From CSP1-8 sp049688015 (GTDB lineage: Bacteria; Desulfobacterota; Deferrimicrobia; Deferrimicrobiales; Deferrimicrobiaceae): 48,988 bases of DNA. The stretch spans positions 1-48,988 of the forward strand of contig JBAVJZ010000018.1 of NCBI GenBank assembly GCA_049688015.1, in the 5' to 3' direction. A program made the position numbers and the translations under genes. Within the stretch, counting starts at the first letter, position 1. Every line of letters starts with the position of its first letter. The notes below the pieces were generated by a model. The model did no database searches. It saw only the letters and a program-made list of their open reading frames with translations, and was not told where the DNA came from. Below, in pieces: positions 7,654-16,765 of the stretch.

Positions 7654-9420
7654 TCAGAAGCCCGGCGCGGCGGATCCCACCGGGAGTCCGGAGGGTCGCG
7701 CGTCGATCAGCCGCAGCCGGATCGAACGGTTCCCCCGGAATACCGTCCATTGGGGGGTGAACAGGATATCGAGTGAGCCGCCCGGTCCCGACGGCAACTT
7801 CGAGCGGTGAAACGCCACCGCCTCGAAAGAACGTGTGTCCCCCGAGAGTTCGGCTCTCAGATGCCGTATCTCTCCTCCGAACAGGGAATGCCTCTTCACG
7901 CGCACGTCCCGCGCGAGCAGCACCGGCTCCTCGTTTCCCATTCCGAACGGGCGCAAGCGATCCAGTTCCTCCATGAAACCCGGGGAGATCTCGCCAAAGC
8001 GCACCGGCGCGTCGATCTCCAGGCGGGGAACCGTGTCCCGGCCGGACGCGTACTCCCGCGCGGCCCGATCAAACCCCTCGCGGAAAGCAGGGAGATTCGC
8101 GGCGGGAAGAGCGATGCCGGCCGCCTGCATGTGCCCCCCGTACCGGATCAGGAGTGACGAAAGCCCGGACAGGGCGTCGACCAGGGGAAACCCGTTCGTG
8201 CTGCGAAGGGACCCTCTCGCCTCGTCCCCCTCGATCTGGAGGAGAACCGTGGGGCGGTTATACCGCTGCGCGATCTTGGATGCGACGATGCCCAGGACGC
8301 CCGGATGCCAGCCGGAGTCGGCAAGAACAATCGCGGAGAGGGACGAGAGCGAGGGGCCCGACTCCACCGCGGCGTCCGCCTCGCGCATGATCCTTCCCTC
8401 CTCGCGTTGCCTCCGGGCATTGTCCGCGTTTAGCTCCGCGGCCATACGGAGGGCCCGGTCGAAACTGTCCGTCACGAGAAGCGCCGAACCGCGCATGGCA
8501 TTCCCCACCCGTCCCGCCGCGTTGAGGCGGGGCCCGACGCGGAAGGCGAGGTCGATCTCGTTCACACTGTCCTGCGGTATCCCGGAGACCGAAAGGAGCG
8601 CCCGAATCCCGGGCCTTGCGCGATGCCGGATCTCCTCGAGTCCGGCCTTCACGAACAGGCGGTTGTCGCCCCGCAGGGGAACCATATCCGCCACGGTGCC
8701 GAGAGCCACGAGGTCGAGATATTTCCGCAGGACGGGTTCGTTCTCCCGGGAAAACGCCCCCTCTTCCCGCAGCAGACGTCTGACCCCGCACATCAGGAGG
8801 AAGACCACGCCCACCCCCGCGAGATCTTTCCCGGGATACGGGCAGTCCCGCCGTTTCGGGTTAAGAACGGCGAATGCGGGAGGCAATGTTTCCCCCTGGA
8901 CGTGGTGGTCCGTCACGATCACGTCCAGTCCCGCCGCTGTGGCATGCGTTACCGCCTCCCCGTCGGTGATGCCGCCGTCGACGGTGACGACGAGCTTCAC
9001 CCCGGCCTTGGCGGCAGCCTCCAGATGGTTTCTTTTCAATCCGTATCCGTCCACGATCCGGTGATTCTGGTGGATTCGCACATCCACCCCGGGAAACAGG
9101 TCGGACAGGAAGAGCAGCAGGCACGCGGCGCCCGTGGTGCCGTCCGCATCATAATCGGCGTACACCAGGATCGGCTCCCTCGTTCGTGCTGCGTGCACGA
9201 GCCTGCGGGAAGCCTTCTCGAGGTCCTTCATCGGGAAGGGAGAGGTGAGATCGGTAAGCGTTCCGCTGAGAAACCTTTCCGCCTCGCGGGGGTCGGAGAT
9301 CCCGCGGTTCACCAGGAACCGGGAAGCGGCATCCGACAGTCCGGTCTTTTCCCGGATCTCCCGGACGAACGATTCATCCGGCGCGCGGAGAGTCCACTGT
9401 CGTATGGCCTGCCCGGCCAA
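7654..9420 (-). CDS. recJ: Single-stranded-DNA-specific exonuclease RecJ
   Basis: 588 aa, TTG start 9 nt after the secF stop. The DHH phosphoesterase motifs are present: DYDADGTTG (89-97), VTVDGGI (the usual Cys is Gly here), IVTDHH with DHH at 171-173, and LAGVGVVFLL. The DHHA1 part has RYGGHMQAAGIAL, and a C-terminal OB-like segment follows. RecJ degrades ssDNA 5'-3' in recombination and mismatch or base-excision repair. The link to secD-secF upstream is common in related genomes. Confidence 0.95.
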   Translation of the reverse strand: MAGQAIRQWTLRAPDESFVREIREKTGLSDAASRFLVNRGISDPREAERFLSGTLTDLTSPFPMKDLEKASRRLVHAARTREPILVYADYDADGTTGAACLLLFLSDLFPGVDVRIHQNHRIVDGYGLKRNHLEAAAKAGVKLVVTVDGGITDGEAVTHATAAGLDVIVTDHHVQGETLPPAFAVLNPKRRDCPYPGKDLAGVGVVFLLMCGVRRLLREEGAFSRENEPVLRKYLDLVALGTVADMVPLRGDNRLFVKAGLEEIRHRARPGIRALLSVSGIPQDSVNEIDLAFRVGPRLNAAGRVGNAMRGSALLVTDSFDRALRMAAELNADNARRQREEGRIMREADAAVESGPSLSSLSAIVLADSGWHPGVLGIVASKIAQRYNRPTVLLQIEGDEARGSLRSTNGFPLVDALSGLSSLLIRYGGHMQAAGIALPAANLPAFREGFDRAAREYASGRDTVPRLEIDAPVRFGEISPGFMEELDRLRPFGMGNEEPVLLARDVRVKRHSLFGGEIRHLRAELSGDTRSFEAVAFHRSKLPSGPGGSLDILFTPQWTVFRGNRSIRLRLIDARPSGLPVGSAAPGF

Positions 9421-9429
9421 ATCTCGTGA

Positions 9430-10344
9430 TTACCTTTTCACCTGGACCATCTTCTCGCCCCGCCATCTCGCCACGATCGGACTGGCCACGAAGACGGACG
9501 AATAGGTCCCGATGATGATGCCGAGGGCAAGCGCCAGAGAGAAATTCTGCAGGACGACACCGCCGAAAAGGAGCAACGCGATGCACGCCATGAACGTGGT
9601 GAGGGAGGTGATCACGGTTCGGCTCAGCACCTCGTTCACGCTGAGGTTGATCGTCTCGGAGAAGGTGCTCCTCTTTCGCAGGCGGATATTCTCCCGGATC
9701 CGATCGAAGACGACGACGGTATCGGTGAGCGAATACCCACCGATGGTGAGAAGGGCGGTGATGAAGAGTAGGTCCATTTCCCGCCCGAGCAGGTAGAAGA
9801 TCGCCACGAGCACGATGACGTCGTGAAACGTCGCCAGCGCCGCCGCCACGCCGAACTTGAATTCGAACCGCCAGGCGAGGTAGACGATGATCGCCAGGGC
9901 GGAGACCGCCAAGGCGAAGAGCGCGTCCGTCCGAAGCTTTTTCCCGATGGCCGGCCCGATCTCGGCGACGCTCTCCACGGTCTGGGGGTTGGAGGGAAAC
10001 CCCTGCCGGAGGATGTTCTCGACCTTTCCTCCCACCATCTTCTCTTCGGTCCCCTTGGCGCTCACCTTGATGATGTAGATATTCTCCCCGGGGACCGACT
10101 GGAGGCTCGCCTCGGAGAATCCTCCGGAGGTGAGGACCTTCCGGACCTGGTCCTCCTGGACCTGCTGTTCGAACCGTACCTGGAGGGAGGTTCCCCCCGC
10201 GAGATCGATCCCCAGGTTCCCGCCGCCCGTAAAGATCTGGAAGACGGCGTACAGACCGATCAGCACGACCGTCCCGGAGAAGGCGAACGAGTATTTCTTG
10301 AGCCGCATGAAATCGATTCTGGTTTCCTTGATGATTTCGAGCAT
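9430..10344 (-). CDS. secF: Protein translocase subunit SecF
   Basis: 304 aa with six predicted membrane spans. The first span (about 18-38) is followed by a periplasmic domain opening with GIDLAGGTSLQV, and the conserved SLTDTVVVFDRIREN and LSRTVITSLTTF motifs lie in the C-terminal span bundle. SecF with SecD uses the proton-motive force to complete export through SecYEG. The gap to secD is 51 nt. Confidence 0.96.
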   Translation of the reverse strand: MLEIIKETRIDFMRLKKYSFAFSGTVVLIGLYAVFQIFTGGGNLGIDLAGGTSLQVRFEQQVQEDQVRKVLTSGGFSEASLQSVPGENIYIIKVSAKGTEEKMVGGKVENILRQGFPSNPQTVESVAEIGPAIGKKLRTDALFALAVSALAIIVYLAWRFEFKFGVAAALATFHDVIVLVAIFYLLGREMDLLFITALLTIGGYSLTDTVVVFDRIRENIRLRKRSTFSETINLSVNEVLSRTVITSLTTFMACIALLLFGGVVLQNFSLALALGIIIGTYSSVFVASPIVARWRGEKMVQVKR

Positions 10345-10395
10345 CGTCGTCGTTTTCCCCTGTGCCCCGTCTTCTTAGTCTGTCGATGCAGCCGG

Positions 10396-11991
10396 TCAGA
10401 TGCTCAGCGCCTGCATCGGCCGCCTCGCATTGAGATAATCGAACACGACCTTGGTGCAGACGAGCGCCGTGAAGAGGTTGATGGCCACCCCCATCGAGAG
10501 CGTCACGGCAAATCCCTTGATCGGGCCGGTCCCGAACTGGAAAAGGATCATCGCCGTGATGAGGGTGGTGACGTGGGAGTCCACAACGGTCCAGAAGGCC
10601 TTGTCGTAACCCGCATCGATCGAGGCACGGACCGATTTTTTCGACCGTAGCTCTTCCCGGATCCGCTCGAAAATGAGGACGTTGGAGTCGACCGCCATGC
10701 CGATGGCGAGGATGATCCCCGCGATCCCGGGAAGGGTGAGCGTCGCCCGCAGCAGGGACATCCCCGCCAGCAGGTACAGAATATTGAAGACCAGGGCGAT
10801 GTCCGCCACGAGACCCGCGAAGCGGTAGTAGACCAACATAAAACCGACGACGAGGATCGCCCCGATGATCGCGGCCCGGATCCCTTTCTCGATGGAGTCG
10901 CGCCCGAGGGACGGGCCCACGGTCACATTCTGGATGATCTTCACCGGGGCGGGAAGCGATCCCGCCCGCAGGACGATGGCGAGGTCCGAGGCCTCCTCCG
11001 GGGAGAAGGAGCCGGTGATCTGGGCTTCCCCCCCCGAGATCCTCTCCTGGATCACGGGCGCCGAGTAGACCGTGTCATCCAGCACGATCGCCAGCCGCCG
11101 CTTTACGTTCTCCGCAGTCACCCGGTCGAAAATCCGGGCACCCCGGCTGTCGAAGGAAATGGCGACGTACGCCCCCCCCCGCTGCGACTGGAAGTTCACC
11201 CGGGCGGTCTTGATCGTGTCCCCCGTGAGAACCGCGCGCGCTTTCACGACGATCGGGGTTTTGGAGATGCGCCCGGTCTGGGAGTCGACGTTCTTCAGGT
11301 AAAGGAGCTGGTCCCCTGCGGGGATATTCCCTTTGAGCGCCTCTTCCACGCTCGTTCCCTCGTCCACGAGCTTGAATTCCAGCAGGGCGGTTTTCCCGAC
11401 CAGTTCAATGGCGCGTCGCTGGTCCTTTACGCCCGGGAGCTGGACGACGATGCGATCCTCCCCCTCCGCGAAGATTTGCGGTTCGCGGACGCCGAACTGG
11501 TCGATCCGGTTCCGGATCGTCTCCACCCCCTGGGTCACGGCGTTCGTACGAATCGCCTGAACCTCGCTGGGCGGCATTCTCCCCTTGATCGTGGCCCCCG
11601 AAGAGGTCACCGACCCGAGGGTGTAGTCGATCGTCCCCCCCTCCTCCTTGAGCACCCTCATGGCCCGGTCCGCGAAATCCCCCGGGGGGAGAGTGAGCAC
11701 GAAGCCGTCGATCCCGTCTTTCGCAAGGGAGAGCACGGGGATCCCCTTTTCCCGCATGATCGCGCGGGCGTCATCGGCGTACCGCATGGTTGTGTTTTCG
11801 ATCGCCTTGTCGATCTCCACGGCAAGGCGCAGGAATACCCCTCCCTGTAGGTCGAGCCCCAGGCTGATCTTCGGGCTCTTCTCCGTCCAGGCGGCAGGCA
11901 GAATGTTGGTCAGGCTCGGCAGCACGAGAATGATCGACGCCGCCGTCAGGACGCCGATCAGTGTGGCTCGCCCCCAGATGTTCTTCCACAT
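10396..11991 (-). CDS. secD: Protein translocase subunit SecD
   Basis: 531 aa. One N-terminal membrane span (about 10-32), then SLGLDLQGGVFLRLAVE, a large periplasmic P1 domain with DQFGVREPQIF and RIVVQLPG, and five C-terminal spans with DSNVLIFERIREELR. It partners SecF and YajC in preprotein export. The gene order yajC-secD-secF is the classic arrangement. Confidence 0.96.
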   Translation of the reverse strand: MWKNIWGRATLIGVLTAASIILVLPSLTNILPAAWTEKSPKISLGLDLQGGVFLRLAVEIDKAIENTTMRYADDARAIMREKGIPVLSLAKDGIDGFVLTLPPGDFADRAMRVLKEEGGTIDYTLGSVTSSGATIKGRMPPSEVQAIRTNAVTQGVETIRNRIDQFGVREPQIFAEGEDRIVVQLPGVKDQRRAIELVGKTALLEFKLVDEGTSVEEALKGNIPAGDQLLYLKNVDSQTGRISKTPIVVKARAVLTGDTIKTARVNFQSQRGGAYVAISFDSRGARIFDRVTAENVKRRLAIVLDDTVYSAPVIQERISGGEAQITGSFSPEEASDLAIVLRAGSLPAPVKIIQNVTVGPSLGRDSIEKGIRAAIIGAILVVGFMLVYYRFAGLVADIALVFNILYLLAGMSLLRATLTLPGIAGIILAIGMAVDSNVLIFERIREELRSKKSVRASIDAGYDKAFWTVVDSHVTTLITAMILFQFGTGPIKGFAVTLSMGVAINLFTALVCTKVVFDYLNARRPMQALSI

Positions 11992-12030
11992 GATCTTCCC
12001 GTGCTCCTTTCCTCGCCTCCTGATCTTTTC

Positions 12031-12369
12031 CTAGCCGGTCTTCGCATCGGGGGCGGCCGCCTCCTGGCCTGATCCTCCGATGGCGCTGCGCGTTACCTTG
12101 ACCCGGACCTTGTCCGCGATCTCGAGAGTTACCGTCGTGTCCGTCAACCCCGTTACCGATCCGTGCAGGCCTCCGGAGGTAACCACCCGGTCCCCCATCT
12201 TGAGGTTCTTGATGAACTCCTGGTGTCTCTTCGCCGTCTTCTGCTGGGGGCGAATGAGGATGAAGTAGAAGACCACGAACATCAGGAGAAGGGGGATGAT
12301 GCCCGCGAGTCCGCTTCCCGCTCCTTCGCCTTTCGCGCCCAAGGCATAGGCAAGCCCGGTAAAGAACAT
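12031..12369 (-). CDS. yajC: Preprotein translocase subunit YajC
   Basis: 112 aa. A single membrane span (about 23-43), then YFILIRPQQKTAKRHQE, MGDRVVTSGGLHG and a small SH3-like domain are all YajC hallmarks. It associates with SecDF-YidC at the inner membrane. Tgt lies 24 nt upstream, secD 39 nt downstream. Confidence 0.94.
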   Translation of the reverse strand: MFFTGLAYALGAKGEGAGSGLAGIIPLLLMFVVFYFILIRPQQKTAKRHQEFIKNLKMGDRVVTSGGLHGSVTGLTDTTVTLEIADKVRVKVTRSAIGGSGQEAAAPDAKTG

Positions 12370-12393
12370 GGCTGATTACCCTCCTGGAATTAC

Positions 12394-13503
12394 TTATTCC
12401 CCGCTTGAACCGGGTGATTCTTGCATAAAATCCGCCAAATTTCCATTAGAAATTGCCTCGCGGATCATTTCCATCCATTGCCGGTAGAAGTGAAGATTGT
12501 GCACTGTCAGGGCCATGGAAGAGAGAATCTCCTTCTGGAGATACAGATGCCTGAGGTAGGCGCGGGAGAAGGTAAAGCAGGTGGGGCAATCGCATTTCTC
12601 GTCCGGCGGACGGGGATCGTCGGCATACCGCGCCTGCTTGATCGACACCGGCCCGGCCGAGGTGAAAAGCATCCCGGTCCTGGCGTTCCTCGTTGGCAGC
12701 ACGCAGTCGAAGATGTCCACCCCACGGGAGACGGCAAACAGGATGTCTTCCGGCGTTCCGACCCCCATCAGGTATCTCGGCTTTCCCGTGGGGAGAAGGG
12801 GGGCGGTGAAGTCCACCGTCTCCCGCAGAAGTTGCTTCCCCTCCCCCACGCTCACCCCGCCGATGGCGAACCCGGGAAACGGCAGGGCGCAGATCTCCTC
12901 GACGCTCCGCTTTCGAAGTTCGGGGAGCATCCCCCCCTGGACGATGCCGAACAGACCTCCCTCCTCTCTCCGGCATACGGCGAGGCTGCGGCGTGCCCAC
13001 AAAGTGGTTCGTCGTATGGCTTCCTCCACCTCCCTCCGTCCGGCGGGATACTCCACACATTCGTCGAGGACCATCCGGATATCGGAGCCGAGCGCTTCCT
13101 GGACCTCCACGGCGAGCTCAGGCGAGAGTACGTGCCGCGACCCGTCGATGTGGGAGCGGAAGGTCACTTCGTCGTCGGACACCGACCGGAGGGAACTCAA
13201 GGAGAATACCTGGTATCCCCCGCTGTCGGTCAGGACCGGGCGGTCCCAGCCCATGAACCGGTGCAACCCCCCGAGACGGCGAATCCGCTCATGCCCGGGA
13301 CGCAGGTACAGGTGGTAGGTGTTCGCCAGGACGCACTGGTACCCCATCGCTTTCAGCTGGGCCGGCCAAATCCCCTTGACGGTCCCCGCAGTCCCGACAG
13401 GCAGAAACGCAGGGGTCCGGACCTCTCCCCGCTCCGTTGTGATCGTCCCCGCGCGCGCGTGGGAGCCCGTGTCGCGGGCCGTCACGTTGAAGGAAATCGC
13501 CAA
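12394..13503 (-). CDS. tgt: Queuine tRNA-ribosyltransferase
   Basis: 369 aa. The TTG start is supported by AGGAGG five nt upstream, and no ATG competes. Catalytic Asp93 is in TDSGGYQVFSL; the nucleophile Asp266 is in DIFDCVLPTRNARTG. The zinc site is Cys304, Cys306, Cys309 and His335. It exchanges G34 of GUN-anticodon tRNAs for preQ1. queA, the next step of queuosine synthesis, lies just upstream, and queD lies in another operon of this window. Confidence 0.96.
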   Translation of the reverse strand: MAISFNVTARDTGSHARAGTITTERGEVRTPAFLPVGTAGTVKGIWPAQLKAMGYQCVLANTYHLYLRPGHERIRRLGGLHRFMGWDRPVLTDSGGYQVFSLSSLRSVSDDEVTFRSHIDGSRHVLSPELAVEVQEALGSDIRMVLDECVEYPAGRREVEEAIRRTTLWARRSLAVCRREEGGLFGIVQGGMLPELRKRSVEEICALPFPGFAIGGVSVGEGKQLLRETVDFTAPLLPTGKPRYLMGVGTPEDILFAVSRGVDIFDCVLPTRNARTGMLFTSAGPVSIKQARYADDPRPPDEKCDCPTCFTFSRAYLRHLYLQKEILSSMALTVHNLHFYRQWMEMIREAISNGNLADFMQESPGSSGE

Positions 13504-13617
13504 TCGAGCCTCCTTACGAAATCCAGGCGCGGACCTGTCGTCCTCTATGCACTTCTCAATCTCCGTCGTGAACCGCTAATTTCTTGTGATTCCGCCAATG
13601 CTGTCCCGCGACCGTTC

Positions 13618-14667
13618 CTAAAGAATCAACATGGCGTCGCCGTAGCTGAAGAACCGATACCCCTGCTCCACCGCAACCCGGTACGCCTCGCGAATCGGTT
13701 CCACACCGGCGAAGGCCATGACCAGAGCAAGGAGGCTCGACCGGGGGAGGTGAAAATTGGTGATCAGGGCATCGACAGCCCGGAACCGGTACCCAGGGTA
13801 TATGTAATGTCGAGTCATCCCTTCCGCGGGTTCCACCTTCCCGTCCCCGCGCGCGCGCGTTTCCAGGACCCGGACGCTCGTCGTACCCACTGCAATGACC
13901 CTCCCTCCCCTGTCCCGGGTCGCGTTCACAACGGCCGCCGTATCGGGGGAAAGCCGGTAGGGTTCGGCATGAATCCGGTACGATTCCACATCCTTCGTCC
14001 GGATCGGGGAAAACGTTCCGTACCCTACCGACAGGGTCACCGGAGCGACGTTGACCCCCCGGCCTCTTACCTCCCCGATCATCTCCACGTCGAAGTGAAG
14101 CCCCGCCGTAGGGGCGGCCACCGACCCCGGGCTCGCGGCAAACACCGTCTGGTACCGTTCCGCATCGACCGACGCCGCAGGATCACCCGCCGACCGGCGA
14201 ATGTAGGGAGGAAGAGGGACTTCCCCCACGCGTTCGAGGACCAGGGGAACGGAGGCATCCGCGGCAAGTCTTACCAGCCACTGTCCCTCCCCCCTTCGCA
14301 GGAGTGTAACGCGGAGTTCCTCCCCTACCCGGAACTCCATTCCTTCCCGCAGCCTTCGGGAGGGGCGCGCCAGGGCCTCCCACGTTTCCCCTTCCTCTTC
14401 CCCGCCGTCCCGCCTGTCCAGCAGGAAGATCTCCACGGACGCCCCGGTCTCCTTTCGCGTGCGAAGACGCCCCCGGATGACCTTCGTGTCGTTCACGACG
14501 AGGAGATCCCCGCAACGGAGGAATCCGGGCAGGTCCGAAAACCGGTGGTGGGTGATCCTCCCCGTTATCCGGCATACGACCATCAGGCGGGCGTCCCGCC
14601 GCCGGGGTGCGGGCGTCTGTGCGATCCGGTTTTCCGGCAGGGGGTACGAAAGCAGGTCGGTCTTCAG
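13618..14667 (-). CDS. queA: S-adenosylmethionine:tRNA ribosyltransferase-isomerase QueA, CTG start
   Basis: 349 aa if translation begins at the CTG at 14667. That gives KTDLLSYPLPENRIAQ, the expected QueA N-terminus. The CTG overlaps the stop of the upstream gene as CTGA, behind a G7 run; no ATG, GTG or TTG is found at the right place in frame. Signature parts are VVNDTKVIRGRL, VAAPTAGLHFD, GYGTFSPIRT, VGTTSVRVLE and LITNFHLPRSSLLALV. It builds epoxyqueuosine from preQ1-tRNA. Downstream, 114 nt separate it from tgt, with no convincing promoter. Confidence 0.92.
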   Translation of the reverse strand: MKTDLLSYPLPENRIAQTPAPRRRDARLMVVCRITGRITHHRFSDLPGFLRCGDLLVVNDTKVIRGRLRTRKETGASVEIFLLDRRDGGEEEGETWEALARPSRRLREGMEFRVGEELRVTLLRRGEGQWLVRLAADASVPLVLERVGEVPLPPYIRRSAGDPAASVDAERYQTVFAASPGSVAAPTAGLHFDVEMIGEVRGRGVNVAPVTLSVGYGTFSPIRTKDVESYRIHAEPYRLSPDTAAVVNATRDRGGRVIAVGTTSVRVLETRARGDGKVEPAEGMTRHYIYPGYRFRAVDALITNFHLPRSSLLALVMAFAGVEPIREAYRVAVEQGYRFFSYGDAMLIL

Positions 14668-15941
14668 GGCACCCCCCCCGGATTCGGGGCGAACGGCCCG
14701 ACGCCCCCGGGAAGGGATGCGACATGGGTGTCCAGATAGTACCGGGCAAGAATCTCCCGGTATCCCATCCCCCTTTTCGCCTTGCCGTTGGCCCCCCACT
14801 GGCACATGCCTACTCCGTGGCCATACCCCTTACCCGTAAATTTCCAGCCGTCGGCCGACGGCGCGATTTCCATCCACAGGCTCTTCACCCGCGTGTACCC
14901 TGCCGCCCTGCGGAACGACGATGCCTTGACCTCGCGCGCGGTCCCGGAGGACGTGAGGCGCACACGACGAGCCCGCCCCGTGGGCGTTCGCGTCGTGATT
15001 TCAATCCCGAGGTCGCCTCCTGCATGCACCCCGAGATCGAGAGCGATCCGCTTTCCCTCCACCGGACTCATGCGATACTCCCACCGCCACGCCGGGCTCT
15101 CCCGGCAGTCGTCGCACCACACGGACCGCAGGTAGGGGAAATCCGTCCCCCATGCCGCGGCCGCGCTCTCCGTCCTTCCGCCGCATGTCGAGTGGTATAC
15201 CGTTCGGGCCAGCCTGTCGCGGTAATAGAGGACCTGCCCACGGGTTGCCACCGCCGCGTCGCGAAATATCATCGCGATGTTTTCGACTCCCTCGAACACC
15301 TGGTCATCGACTCCTGCCACGAGGTCATAGTCCGGGTCGCGCGGGGCGGCGATGGCAATAAGGGTGTACGTGCGCACCGCGACGGCAAGGGCGGAAAGCG
15401 CCTCCGGATGAAAGGAGGGGGGCGCTTCCCTGGACAAAACGGCTTCGACGTACTCCTCCAGCGGCACGACCGCTACCACCCCGACCCCGCCGTCTTTGGC
15501 AGAAATGCGGATCCTGCCGGGGAGGCGCCGCCCCGAAAGCAACAAGCCGCCGGGTGCCCACACGTCAATCGGGGATTCCAGCAGCCTCGACTCGCCCCAC
15601 CCGATCCTGTCCCCAAATGCGCGGATCCTCACATCTCCATTCCCCATCGCAATCAGGCTCCCGCCTGCGTTCCAGGCACGCATCGAATCGCCCCGTAGCA
15701 GAAGGACGGAGGGATTCCCCTCCATCCTGACGCGCACGGGCCGGGAGACAGGGGCCGGAACCGGAGGAGGAGATTCCGAAACCTGCGGGGCCGGAGGAAG
15801 GGTTGATGGAGGAGGCGCGGGAGGGAGCTCTCCTTGCCTGGTGGGAACGGGTGCGGCACACCCGGTGAGGAGAACAACACAGGCCGTGAAAACGAGAAGG
15901 AGCGCGGCAACCCCCGCGCTCCCTTTCCGCACGTCCGACAC
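14664..15941 (-). CDS. SpoIID/LytB-domain lipoprotein
   Basis: 425 aa, GTG start. An N-terminal signal ends in the lipobox LTGCAAP, followed by a Pro-rich linker to about residue 65. The SpoIID domain covers about 145-420 with VVPLEEYVEAVLSREAPPSF, AVAVRTYTL, TCGGRTESA and GYGHGVGMCQWGANG. SpoIID in Bacillus is a peptidoglycan lytic transglycosylase acting on denuded glycan. The Gram-negative homologue is expected at the envelope; its activity is inferred. It overlaps queA by 4 nt and follows slipin by 17 nt. Confidence 0.88.
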   Translation of the reverse strand: MSDVRKGSAGVAALLLVFTACVVLLTGCAAPVPTRQGELPPAPPPSTLPPAPQVSESPPPVPAPVSRPVRVRMEGNPSVLLLRGDSMRAWNAGGSLIAMGNGDVRIRAFGDRIGWGESRLLESPIDVWAPGGLLLSGRRLPGRIRISAKDGGVGVVAVVPLEEYVEAVLSREAPPSFHPEALSALAVAVRTYTLIAIAAPRDPDYDLVAGVDDQVFEGVENIAMIFRDAAVATRGQVLYYRDRLARTVYHSTCGGRTESAAAAWGTDFPYLRSVWCDDCRESPAWRWEYRMSPVEGKRIALDLGVHAGGDLGIEITTRTPTGRARRVRLTSSGTAREVKASSFRRAAGYTRVKSLWMEIAPSADGWKFTGKGYGHGVGMCQWGANGKAKRGMGYREILARYYLDTHVASLPGGVGPFAPNPGGVP

Positions 15942-15958
15942 TTATCGCGTCCGGCGGC

Positions 15959-16759
15959 TCATTCCCCACCTTCCCCTTTCCGTCCTGCTCCCCCAGGTCC
16001 CCCCTTCTCCTTGGCGGATCTGGCCAGTTCGATGAACGGCGTGAACAGATCGATAGGAACCGGAAATATGGTGGTCGAGTTGTTCTCCGCCGCCACCTCC
16101 CGAAGCGTCTGCAGGAATCGCAACTGCAGCGCAATCGAGTGCTCCCCGAGAATCTTCGCGGCATCGGACAGTTTCTGTGCGGCCTGAAACTCCCCTTCGG
16201 CCCCGATGACCTTGGCGCGCCGCTCCCGCTCCGCCTCCGCCTGTTTCGCCATGGCGCGCTGCATCTCCTGCGGCAGGTCGATGTGCTTGATCTCCACCTT
16301 CGACACCTTGATCCCCCAGGGGTCGGTGTCCTTGTCGAGGATCTCCTGGATGTGCGCGTTGATCTTCTCCCGCTCGGAAAGCAGGTCGTCGAGCTCTCCC
16401 TGACCGCACACAGACCGAAGTGTCGTCTGCGCGAGCTGCGAGGTGGCGTACAGGTAGTTCTCCACCGTGATGATCGCCCGGTTGGGGTCCAGAACGCGGA
16501 AATAGAGGACGGCGTTCACCTTGACGGAGACGTTGTCCCGCGTAATCACGTCCTGCGAGGGAACGTCCATCGCCACCACGCGAAGATCGACCCGGACCAT
16601 CTTGTCGATCATGGGGATGAGGAGGATCAGTCCGGGCCCCTTGGCGCCGATGACACGGCCGAGCCGAAATACCACGCCCCGTTCGTACTCGTTCAATATC
16701 TTGATCGCGCTGTACAGGAACAGGACTGCGATGACCAGGATCGCAACAGAGGGAAACAT
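15959..16759 (-). CDS. Slipin (SPFH/stomatin-like) membrane protein
   Basis: 266 aa. One N-terminal membrane helix (about 4-20), then the SPFH domain with NEYERGVVFRLGR, GLILLIPMIDKMVRVDLR and DVPSQDVITRDNVSVKV, and a helical region QRAMAKQAEAERERRAK. Slipins oligomerise at the membrane and are paired with NfeD proteases. The upstream neighbour is nfeD, 6 nt away, so the pair is classic. Confidence 0.93.
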   Translation of the reverse strand: MFPSVAILVIAVLFLYSAIKILNEYERGVVFRLGRVIGAKGPGLILLIPMIDKMVRVDLRVVAMDVPSQDVITRDNVSVKVNAVLYFRVLDPNRAIITVENYLYATSQLAQTTLRSVCGQGELDDLLSEREKINAHIQEILDKDTDPWGIKVSKVEIKHIDLPQEMQRAMAKQAEAERERRAKVIGAEGEFQAAQKLSDAAKILGEHSIALQLRFLQTLREVAAENNSTTIFPVPIDLFTPFIELARSAKEKGGPGGAGRKGEGGE

Positions 16760-16765
16760 TTCGCG

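Noticed and set aside
12421..14739. A plus-strand frame of 772 codons opposite tgt and queA
   Set aside because: It mirrors two well-supported genes on the minus strand, is rich in Pro, Arg, Gly and His as expected for antisense of GC-rich coding DNA, and matches no family.
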